Source: Bryobacteraceae bacterium
Lineage (GTDB): Bacteria > Acidobacteriota > Terriglobia > Bryobacterales > Bryobacteraceae
Assembly: GCA_030039005.1 (NCBI GenBank)
Contig: JASHQT010000378.1
Coordinates: 1-5,028 of the forward strand
Length of the DNA: 5,028 nucleotides
Direction of reading: 5' to 3'
Shown one piece after another: positions 1 through 5,028 of this stretch. The position numbers and the translations under genes were made by a program. The first letter of the stretch is position 1. Every line of letters starts with the position of its first letter. Under the pieces are notes generated by a model. The model was not told the origin of the DNA. It searched no databases and worked only from the letters and a program-made list of their open reading frames with translations.

Positions 1-1200
1 GAACTTCAGCGGATCGTAGTGCGGGTCGCGCGTGATGATGAACTTCACCGTCTGATCGCCGGCCGTATAGAGCAGCGCTTCCTTGCCCGTCAACGGATTG
101 CCGGGCTGCTTCACCTGCCCGAAGTTCGACGGTCCCGTGAAGGTCGCGCCTTCGAGCAGCGCCCACTTGGGGAACGTATCCATGCCGGCGACACTCACGC
201 CCGGCTTGTAATCCGACGTGATCGTTTTAACGGCCTGGATTTGCGCATCTGACAGACACGTGTCGCCCGTATCCGCTCCATTCGGGCAGCGCAGCGTCGA
301 GATATCGAACGCGCGGTTGCACCCGCTGACATTGCTGATGATGCCGTCTTTCGCGCCGTCCAGTTCGTCGCATTTCGCATAAACCGCGTCGCCGATCAGC
401 TTGGTCTTCTGCGGGTCCACCCAGCCCGCGCCTCCATTTTCGTAGAGCGCGCGGCCCACGTTCAGCGACCCCAGGTGCAGCATGGTGACGTTGTACGCGG
501 GGTATTGCGCCACCACGCCGTCGTAGTCCTGCGGATAGCGCGCGGCAGCGTCCAGCGCTTCATGTCCGCCCTGCGAACCGCCGATGAAGTAGAACCGGCT
601 CGGCCGCTGCCCGTACGCCTTTCGAATGACGGCCATCGCGGCATCGTGCGCTTTCTTCACGGACTCTTTTCCGTAATTCAACAGCGCTTCATCATCGGTG
701 CCGAAGCTGCCGTCGAACCCGGGCTTCCCGTGATGCCCGCCGTCGCTGCCCAGCGTCACGTAGCCTTGCTTGAGCGGCGTTGGGCTGGTGGGGCTTTCGT
801 TTGCGTAGGGGCCGAGGCCGGTCACCAGCGAGCCGTCGTATCCGCCGCCGCCCATCTGCAACGCGCGGCGGTTCCATTCGGCCGGCAGGTTCACTTCGAA
901 TTCCAGGTTCGGCGAGCCGGCGTGATGGGGCTTCACGATCCCGATGACCTTGCAAAAATCGCCGTTCTTATTCTTCTCGTCCGAAGCTGCCACAAAGGCC
1001 GCCGACTGCACGGCGGCTCCTGAGGTCGGCAGGCCGATGGCCGAGGCGGGAATCGAAAACCCCTGGAGGCTGGCGCAGCTCTCCTGAGACAAGCGGAGGG
1101 GTTCCTGGTTTTGGGAATTTCCCGCGAAGGCGAGGCCGATGCCGCCGGCGAGGACGAGCGCGCGGGCGGCGAATGGAAGAGCGATTCGTAGAGTGTGCAT
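1..1200 (-). CDS. Tannase/feruloyl esterase family secreted alpha/beta hydrolase (3' part outside window)
   Basis: The frame is open from an ATG at 1200 to the left edge, giving the first 400 residues of a family whose members usually have about 500-600. The family cleaves ester bonds of plant phenolics such as gallate or ferulate esters; the substrate here is unknown. Residues 1-26 form a signal peptide (hydrophobic stretch ending AFA, then GNS), so export is expected. The nucleophile motif GGSQGG places catalytic Ser at residue 209, followed by RYPQDYDGVVAQYPA. Residues 277-315 carry the lid/calcium-loop signature CDELDGAKDGI with four cysteines (277, 294, 305, 315). The catalytic Asp and His lie beyond the window edge. 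In-frame TGA and TAG codons lie just upstream of the ATG, so this start is well fixed. No clear Shine-Dalgarno is seen. The residue before Ser209 is Gly, where classical tannases and FaeB have Cys. The family call is firm and the substrate is not. Confidence 0.93.
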   Translation of the reverse strand, partial: MHTLRIALPFAARALVLAGGIGLAFAGNSQNQEPLRLSQESCASLQGFSIPASAIGLPTSGAAVQSAAFVAASDEKNKNGDFCKVIGIVKPHHAGSPNLEFEVNLPAEWNRRALQMGGGGYDGSLVTGLGPYANESPTSPTPLKQGYVTLGSDGGHHGKPGFDGSFGTDDEALLNYGKESVKKAHDAAMAVIRKAYGQRPSRFYFIGGSQGGHEALDAAARYPQDYDGVVAQYPAYNVTMLHLGSLNVGRALYENGGAGWVDPQKTKLIGDAVYAKCDELDGAKDGIISNVSGCNRAFDISTLRCPNGADTGDTCLSDAQIQAVKTITSDYKPGVSVAGMDTFPKWALLEGATFTGPSNFGQVKQPGNPLTGKEALLYTAGDQTVKFIITRDPHYDPLKF

Positions 1201-1217
1201 GGCGGCGATGTTTCAAG

Positions 1218-1223
1218 ACTATA
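1218..1223 (-). promoter_or_regulatory. Possible -10 box for the tannase-family gene
   Basis: In the 66-bp gap between the TIGR03435 stop and the tannase ATG, the minus strand reads TATAGT, five of six matches to the sigma-70 -10 consensus, ending 17 nt before the ATG. No good -35 box lies at 16-18 bp. A TTGCGC is present but only 15 bp away and is a poor match. The gene may instead be read from the upstream genes. No convincing terminator hairpin with a T-tract was seen in this gap. Confidence 0.25.
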
Positions 1224-1266
1224 AGGTGCGCTCGTGCCGCGCAACCGCCCGGGATCTGATGGTCCG

Positions 1267-2208
1267 CTAATTCTCCGAGGGTTTCTCGACGTGATCGACG
1301 ATCAGCGTACGCACTTCGCCCCTGGACCGCACCAGCTTCAGTCCCAGTTGGTCGCGCACGGCGTTCAGAAAAGACGTCTCCTTCGGTGCTGGCAAAGGGC
1401 CCTCCGGATTCGGTGGCGTCGGAATTGGAGACATTATCCCGGCTGGAAGTTCCAGGGTGAAGTCGAATCTTCCTTCGAGGCCTGTCCGATCGATCACAGG
1501 CTTATCTAATTCCTCGATCCGAGATCCAAGATTGTAGAGATCGCTCGCAAGCAACGCCATGGTGATATTCCGCGACCCTATCCAGGTACCGTTCGCAGCG
1601 CGCGTCAGGGCAGAAGTGCCGCATTGCGGCGGCCACGCGACCGCCGGCTTTGGGGCCGGAATCGGCGAGAACAGCTTATCCATTTCCAGTGAAGAAGGGC
1701 AGGACGGTCCTTCGGAATGCTGTAGCAGCTTCGGCCCGAGTTGGCCGGGTGTGACAAGGACTAGATCAAGCACGGGGACCTCGTTGCTCTCAAAGTGCAC
1801 CCTTAGCTTGAATCGGTCAGCGAGCAAAGATTGCAACATCAGGCGCAGCTGATCTTTCGTAGGATTGCCCTCCGCCTTCGCGTCAATCGCGTAGGTGTCG
1901 TCGGTCCATTTTGGAAGTTCTGAAACCATTTCCTTTGCCTGAAACGGTTGGAGTTTATATGCGAAGAAAATGTAGCGGCGAAGCGAGACACGGGCCGAGA
2001 AGCGGCCGCCTGGAGGCTTTGCATCCCCGTTGTCGAGAGGAACGCTTGGTATCGTGAATGCACCGGGCTTGGCAAGCCTGACGGAAGCGACCTCAAACGA
2101 CATTTTTCCTCCGGCCGCTGTCTGCCAATCAGGAATGTCCGGCGATTGAGCTCGAAGCATAGCAATCGCCATACCGGCAGTCGCCAAAAGAAATAGAGAC
2201 CGTTGCAC
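1267..2208 (-). CDS. TIGR03435 family exported protein of unknown function
   Basis: A 313-residue protein of the TIGR03435 'soil-associated' family, expanded in Solibacter-type acidobacteria; no biochemical role is known to me. The family landmarks appear in order: signal peptide at residues 1-20 (MLRA then QSP); FEVASVRLAKPG at 38-49; AYKLQPFQ at 83-90; YAIDAKAEG at 106-114; MLQSLLADRFKLRVHFE at 124-140; the TGLEGRFDF block at 242-250; and C-terminal VDHVEKPSEN at 304-313. The protein is therefore complete. The start is a GTG at 2208 that shares one base with the TAG stop of the upstream hydrolase gene. No Shine-Dalgarno is visible before it, which suggests translation by coupling. The start is supported because the signal peptide begins immediately there. 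Two cysteines (170 and 196) flank a Pro-rich stretch. The tannase-family gene follows after 66 bp on the same strand. Confidence 0.93.
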   Translation of the reverse strand: MQRSLFLLATAGMAIAMLRAQSPDIPDWQTAAGGKMSFEVASVRLAKPGAFTIPSVPLDNGDAKPPGGRFSARVSLRRYIFFAYKLQPFQAKEMVSELPKWTDDTYAIDAKAEGNPTKDQLRLMLQSLLADRFKLRVHFESNEVPVLDLVLVTPGQLGPKLLQHSEGPSCPSSLEMDKLFSPIPAPKPAVAWPPQCGTSALTRAANGTWIGSRNITMALLASDLYNLGSRIEELDKPVIDRTGLEGRFDFTLELPAGIMSPIPTPPNPEGPLPAPKETSFLNAVRDQLGLKLVRSRGEVRTLIVDHVEKPSEN

Positions 2209-3089
2209 TAATGCCCATTATGGGTCAAATTTGTTACGGCAAGCGCGCGGCACAAGAATTCGAGGATGGGCTGCGTTTGGCCGGGAATGTAATGCAGGGC
2301 TTCGGGAAGATAACGGATTGCGGCGTGCGGGACGTTGCGCTCGAGACGCTGCTTGGTCTCTGCCGAATCGAACAGCACGTCCTTTCCGCCCACGATCGCC
2401 AGCACCGGCATGTTGAGCCGCTGTAGCGCCTGATCGTGGAAGACGGGAAGCTTCACCATGCGAACGCGGAAATGTTTGTGGATGAGCAGGAAATATTGCT
2501 GTGCGGGCGTCGGACTTCCCGGCGCGGGTCCCAGCACCAGCTCGGCCACCTTGCGTTTGCCCCACCGGCCCATCAACTGCGGTGGGACGGTTTTGAAAAT
2601 GATGCCGGGCTTCTGGCGTCCGATGCCCGCGGGGCACATCGCGACGACGGCGTCCACGCGCTCCGGCCGGCGCGTGGCGTAGTCGAACGCCAGCCATCCG
2701 CCCAGCGAGATTCCCACCAATGACGCGCGTGCGAGCCCCAATGCCTGCATCACATCGTCCAGTCACAGCGCGTGAGCGTCGCAGGCAAGCGGCGGACGCG
2801 AAGGCGCGCTCAGGCCCGCATCGCCGATGATGTCCACGGCGAAAATCCGGAAATGCGGCGCCCAGGCCGCCACGTCGCCCATCCACATGGCCGAATTGGC
2901 GACGCTTCCGTGCAGAAGCAGCAACGGCGGGACGCTTTCCGCGCCGCACGCGCCGCTTGCATCAATCACAAACGTTTCGCGTTCGCGCGTGGACACGCGA
3001 AGCTACCGGTTGGGCACCGGCCGGTTTCAGGATTTCGAAATGGCGCTTGTGGACAGCGCGCTCTCGGCCGACTTCCACACGCCTTTCAC
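2208..3089 (-). pseudogene. Alpha/beta hydrolase gene with three in-frame stop codons
   Basis: Read in a single frame from a GTG at 3089 to TAG at 2208-2210, this is 293 codons, about the usual length for its hydrolase family. It is broken by TGA at codon 21 (3027-3029), TAG at codon 29 (3003-3005) and TGA at codon 109 (2763-2765). Fold landmarks on both sides of the stops are in register: VKGVWKS at codons 1-7, LRVSTRERETFVID from codon 30, oxyanion-region LLHGS at 58-62, nucleophile GISLGG with Ser128, GGKD with Asp237, and LHYIPGQ with His266. The catalytic triad is thus intact and no frameshift is needed. The context around codon 109 (AHAL-stop-LDDVMQALGL) suggests a lost Trp (TGG to TGA). 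The GTG overlaps the stop of the HTH gene as GTGA, and the last base of the final TAG is the first base of the TIGR03435 start. Fragments could be made from GTG 2996 (77 codons) or GTG 2753 (181 codons). Recent pseudogenisation is the simplest reading; the substrate cannot be told. Confidence 0.85.
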
Positions 3090-3502
3090 TTTTCAGCCTC
3101 CAGAATGGTGGCGATCATCTTGAAGTACGCAGCGTTCTTCTCCATGTCCCCCACCAGAATGATCTTTAGGTGCCCGCGCTCGCGATTGTAAATGGCTTCC
3201 ACACGAATGCCCTGGGCGCTGCCCATAATCGCGACCGTCAGGCGGTTCGCCGACTCAGGGCTGATGGCATCGATTTCCACGATGCTCGAAACCTCAACGT
3301 GACGCTCGCGCCGCACCGGCTCAGGCCGAAAGGAGGCCGCTGGACGCCCGGTCAACGCTGCCAAATCCTCGCCTGCAATGCGATACTGTTTGCCGATCCG
3401 GACGGCCTTCAACCGCCCCTCGCGCACGTATTGGCGCACGGTTTTCACATGGAGGCCGAGAAGCTCAGCCACTTGCTCAACGGAGTATAGATCCTCGTTC
3501 AT
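3086..3502 (-). CDS. Excisionase-type helix-turn-helix DNA-binding protein
   Basis: A 138-residue protein. Residues 5-50 form a MerR/excisionase-type HTH (HTH_17, TIGR01764 style): LYSVEQVAELLGLHVKTV, a turn, then VREGRLKAVRIGKQYRI, with the 'wing' residues that typically touch DNA. A charged linker (about 53-68) leads to a C-terminal domain at 69-138 of mixed beta/alpha pattern, including VEVSSIVEID and a final helix AAYFKMIATILEAEK. I cannot assign that domain. It may bind a ligand or mediate dimerisation. Despite the family name, no integrase or phage gene is nearby, so a transcription-regulator role is more likely than excision. The ATG at 3502 is the only possible start: in-frame TAG and TGA lie just upstream. 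AGGGG abuts the ATG with no spacing, so it is not a good Shine-Dalgarno. The stop overlaps the hydrolase start by 4 nt (GTGA), which ties the two genes together. Confidence 0.85.
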   Translation of the reverse strand: MNEDLYSVEQVAELLGLHVKTVRQYVREGRLKAVRIGKQYRIAGEDLAALTGRPAASFRPEPVRRERHVEVSSIVEIDAISPESANRLTVAIMGSAQGIRVEAIYNRERGHLKIILVGDMEKNAAYFKMIATILEAEK

Positions 3503-3513
3503 CCCCTAAACGT

Positions 3514-3542
3514 ATCATATGGAATGTATACATAGATCACAA
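3514..3542 (-). promoter_or_regulatory. Sigma-70-like promoter of the HTH gene
   Basis: On the minus strand a -35 box TTGTGA (3537-3542, four of six matches) and a -10 box TATGAT (3514-3519, five of six) are separated by exactly 17 bp. The gap is AT-rich: 21 of 68 bases at 3503-3570 are G or C, against a GC-rich background. The -10 box ends only 11 nt before the ATG at 3502, so a normal transcription start would leave a leader of about five bases. That implies a leaderless or nearly leaderless mRNA. Confidence 0.5.
3524..3533. repeat. Perfect 10-bp palindrome ATGTATACAT, candidate operator
   Basis: A perfect inverted repeat (five bases per arm, no gap) lies wholly inside the 17-bp spacer of the predicted HTH promoter. 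MerR-type activators are known to bind dyads in the -35/-10 spacer, so this could be an autoregulatory site for the HTH protein just downstream. The core GTATAC occurs again at 3585-3590, upstream of the divergent gene. The binding role is inferred; AT-rich DNA also yields palindromes by chance. Confidence 0.35.
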
Positions 3543-3557
3543 TAGGGAATGATAAGG

Positions 3558-3563
3558 TATAAA
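3558..3563 (+). promoter_or_regulatory. Possible -10 box for the rightward unit
   Basis: TATAAA (five of six matches to the -10 consensus) lies in the AT-rich gap, 50 bp before the chosen GTG start at 3614. It would give a leader of roughly 44 nt. No recognisable -35 box lies 16-18 bp upstream. A second -10-like TATACT sits at 3586-3591, also without a -35. Confidence 0.3.
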
Positions 3564-3598
3564 TAAGAATCTTGCGCCGAGGGCGTATACTTGACAAT

Positions 3599-3602
3599 GG
3601 AG
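3599..3602 (+). promoter_or_regulatory. Ribosome binding site supporting the GTG start at 3614
   Basis: GGAG ends 11 nt before the GTG at 3614. The spacing is slightly long but usable. It favours this start over the in-frame TTG at 3572, which would add 14 polar residues before the first membrane segment. Confidence 0.45.
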
Positions 3603-3613
3603 CCGGCGCAAAC

Positions 3614-4774
3614 GTGGAACTCGCTCTTCTGACAGGAAGACTTTTGCTCGCCGCCGTGTTTCTTCTGGCGGGCGTCGCGAAGTACGCCGACCCCCAAGGA
3701 ACCACGAAAGCCTTCACTGAATTCGGCCTACCGCGCGCCGTCGCAGCATTTGTCGCGTTGGTCCTGCCAGTTGTTGAGGCGGGAGTCGCCATCGCGCTTG
3801 TCCCGGTGGCGTCCGCTTGGTATGGAGCCTGCGGCGCGCTGGCGTTGCTCGGCATATTCATCCTCGGGATCGTGGCTGCCATGGTGCGCGGCCGTAAGCC
3901 GGATTGCCGCTGCTTCGGCCAATTGCACTCTGCGCCGGTCGGCCGGTCGACTCTGATCCGCAACGGCGTGCTGGTTGCGCTAGCGGGTTGGCTGGTCTGG
4001 AGGGGGCCGGCACACGTGGGTCCTTCGGCCTGGCAACATATTCGAGCCGCCGGTGAAGACGAGCAGCGGCTGTTTTTGGTCGCGGCTCTTATTCTGTGCT
4101 TCCTGTTCTGGCGCGCCTTACGGCAGAGAGGTGGCGAGGAAGTAAAGGCAGCCGCAGTGGAAGGTCCTCTGTTTGATTGGGGCGAGGAGGAGGAAGCCGT
4201 GACGCTGAGCGCTCCGGCTCCAAAGCCTCCGCCGCGCCCGCGGGCGCCTGCTCCGCAACCTCGGCCGCGCGATCCGGCGCTGCAGAAGATCATCGAGGCA
4301 GGAACCGGCTGGCCGGTCGGAACGCTCGCGCCGGCGTTCAGGCTTCCGGATCTGGAGGGACAGCCGCATTCCCTGCACTCGTTGCTTGAATCCGCCAAAG
4401 CTAATCTCCTGGTTTTTTCCAGCCCTCACTGTGAGTCCTGCCGCGCGCTTTGGCCGTATCTGGGCCGCTGGTCGCGCGAATACGGTGGAGCGTTGAACCT
4501 GATCGTGGTCAGCGGCGCGGAAACGGAAAAGCTTGCGAAACAGAACGGTATAGAAATGTCGCGGGTGTTGCTCCAGCAGGAATTCGAAATTTCCGACGCC
4601 TATGGCGCGATCTCGACGCCGGCCGCGGTGCTGGTGGGCGCCGATGGGCGCATCCAGAGCCAGCTTGCGGTGGGCCGTGAGGAGATCCAAAAGTTGATGG
4701 CGAAGTCGATTACGGGGGCGCAAACGGCATCGTCTTCCTGGTATGCTGATACATCCAAGGAGAAACACGCATGA
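3614..4774 (+). CDS. MauE/DoxX-like membrane protein fused to a thioredoxin-fold (redoxin) domain
   Basis: From the GTG at 3614 the product has 386 residues. The N-terminal half resembles MauE (PF07291): LLLAAVFLLAGVAKYADPQG near the start, hydrophobic segments at about 4-22, 41-64, 68-91, 113-130 and 151-168, and the signature DCRCFGQLHSAPVG at 97-110 with Cys98 and Cys100. An acidic patch (EEEEA near 191) and a Pro/Arg/Ala-rich linker (199-222) follow. The C-terminal half is a redoxin/TlpA-like thioredoxin fold: VGTLAPAFRLPDLEG at 235-249, active site SSPHCESCRALWP with Cys273 and Cys276, and cis-proline STPAAVL with Pro336. The expected role is thiol-disulfide exchange at the membrane, with the MauE part passing reducing equivalents to the attached domain; the partner is unknown. 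MauE is known from methylamine dehydrogenase maturation, but no mau genes are seen here. A TTG at 3572 is an alternative start. Its stop overlaps the next gene's ATG (ATGA). Confidence 0.88.
   Translation: MELALLTGRLLLAAVFLLAGVAKYADPQGTTKAFTEFGLPRAVAAFVALVLPVVEAGVAIALVPVASAWYGACGALALLGIFILGIVAAMVRGRKPDCRCFGQLHSAPVGRSTLIRNGVLVALAGWLVWRGPAHVGPSAWQHIRAAGEDEQRLFLVAALILCFLFWRALRQRGGEEVKAAAVEGPLFDWGEEEEAVTLSAPAPKPPPRPRAPAPQPRPRDPALQKIIEAGTGWPVGTLAPAFRLPDLEGQPHSLHSLLESAKANLLVFSSPHCESCRALWPYLGRWSREYGGALNLIVVSGAETEKLAKQNGIEMSRVLLQQEFEISDAYGAISTPAAVLVGADGRIQSQLAVGREEIQKLMAKSITGAQTASSSWYADTSKEKHA
4757..4762 (+). promoter_or_regulatory. Strong Shine-Dalgarno for the PEBP-like gene
   Basis: AAGGAG, 8 nt before the ATG at 4771, lies inside the last codons of the upstream gene. 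It is the best ribosome binding site in the window and fixes this start. Confidence 0.8.
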
Positions 4775-5028
4775 GAACACTCACTGTTGCAGTCACGTTC
4801 CTGGCGGCGGCCCTCGGTACGGGCTTGGCGCAGCAAAAGGGTCCCAGCGGTCCCGGCTTGACTCTCACGTCGCCCGATTTTGAAGACGGCGGCGTTATTC
4901 CCAATCAATATACGCAGGCGGTTCCGGACGCCAAGTCGCCAAAATTGGACTGGACGCACGTTCCGCCGGGCACGCAGAGCTTCGCGATCATCTTCCACGA
5001 TCCCGACGTGGCCATCCAGCGCAAGACT
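4771..5028 (+). CDS. Exported YbhB/YbcL (PEBP, Raf-kinase-inhibitor-like) family protein (3' part outside window)
   Basis: The first 86 residues are present; family members are usually about 150-200 long. Residues 1-20 form a signal peptide (hydrophobic core VAVTFLAAALGTG, ending GLA, then QQKG). The mature part starts with the family pattern LTLTSPDFEDGGVIPNQYT, followed by SPKLDWTHVPPGTQSFAIIFHDPDVA. The HDPDVA segment holds the conserved DPD of the PEBP ligand-binding pocket. Bacterial members are mostly of unknown role; phospholipid or anion binding is inferred from the family. It overlaps the upstream MauE-thioredoxin gene by 4 nt (ATGA) and has its own strong ribosome binding site, so the two are very likely one operon and both products work in the envelope. 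Confidence 0.9.
   Translation, partial: MRTLTVAVTFLAAALGTGLAQQKGPSGPGLTLTSPDFEDGGVIPNQYTQAVPDAKSPKLDWTHVPPGTQSFAIIFHDPDVAIQRKT

Noticed and set aside
475..1023. 182-codon plus-strand open frame
   Set aside because: It is antisense to the tannase-family gene, whose protein matches its family throughout; it shows no recognisable domain.
1201..1266. Rho-independent terminator between the TIGR03435 and tannase-family genes
   Set aside because: The gap is GC-rich with only weak self-complementarity and no T-tract.
2218..2949. 243-codon minus-strand frame covering the hydrolase region
   Set aside because: It is Arg/Gly-rich without motifs; the hydrolase motifs (HGS, GISLGG, GGKD, HYIPGQ) are all in the other frame. 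The long alternative frame is a GC effect.
2763..3029. Reassignment of TGA or TAG as sense codons
   Set aside because: TGA ends the HTH and MauE-fusion genes at family-appropriate points, and TAG ends the TIGR03435 and hydrolase frames, so both work as stops here.
2990..3089. Frameshifts in the N-terminal part of the hydrolase
   Set aside because: One alternative frame gives KRHFEILKPAG, which looks somewhat protein-like, but the GTG at 3089, the segment from 2996 and the C-terminal part already share one frame, so no indel is required.
3086..3502. Mobile element implied by an excisionase-like protein
   Set aside because: No integrase, attachment-site repeat or phage gene is present in the window; the HTH type is common in ordinary regulators.
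3591..3596. Perfect TTGACA as a -35 box on the plus strand
   Set aside because: No -10 box lies 16-18 bp downstream, and transcription would start inside the coding region of the MauE fusion.
3499..4398. 299-codon minus-strand open frame opposite the MauE-thioredoxin gene
   Set aside because: It is low-complexity Ser/Ala/Arg/Thr-rich with no domain, lies antisense to a clear gene and crosses the promoter gap. It is a shadow of GC-rich coding DNA.

Overview
The window looks like chromosomal DNA from a GC-rich soil acidobacterium, most likely of the Solibacter/Bryobacter group. The main reason is a complete member of the TIGR03435 'soil-associated' family, which is known chiefly as a large paralogous family in those genomes. 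The secreted tannase-family esterase and the MauE-thioredoxin fusion fit the same background. This placement rests on recall of families; no search was run. No RNA gene, CRISPR array, insertion sequence or clear terminator was seen.

Layout: two transcription units diverge from one AT-rich gap at about 3503-3613. The leftward (minus-strand) unit starts with a small excisionase-type HTH protein (3502 to 3086). It overlaps by 4 nt the start of an alpha/beta-hydrolase gene (3089 to 2208). That gene has a full-length, frame-conserved reading frame with an intact catalytic triad but three in-frame stop codons. Its final stop overlaps by 1 nt the GTG start of the TIGR03435 gene (2208 to 1267). After 66 bp comes a tannase/feruloyl-esterase family gene (1200 leftward) that runs off the left edge. 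The rightward unit is a membrane MauE/DoxX-like protein fused through a proline-rich linker to a thioredoxin-fold domain (3614 to 4774). It overlaps by 4 nt an exported PEBP/YbhB-like protein that runs off the right edge.

Together the genes suggest an envelope and extracellular theme: secreted ester hydrolysis, exported proteins of unknown role and thiol redox at the membrane. The most notable signal is the hydrolase, which carries nonsense codons but no frameshift and lies inside a tightly overlapping gene chain. Next is the HTH promoter, which has a perfect 10-bp palindrome in its spacer and predicts an almost leaderless transcript. Apart from the two intergenic gaps (1201-1266 and 3503-3613), the window is filled by genes.
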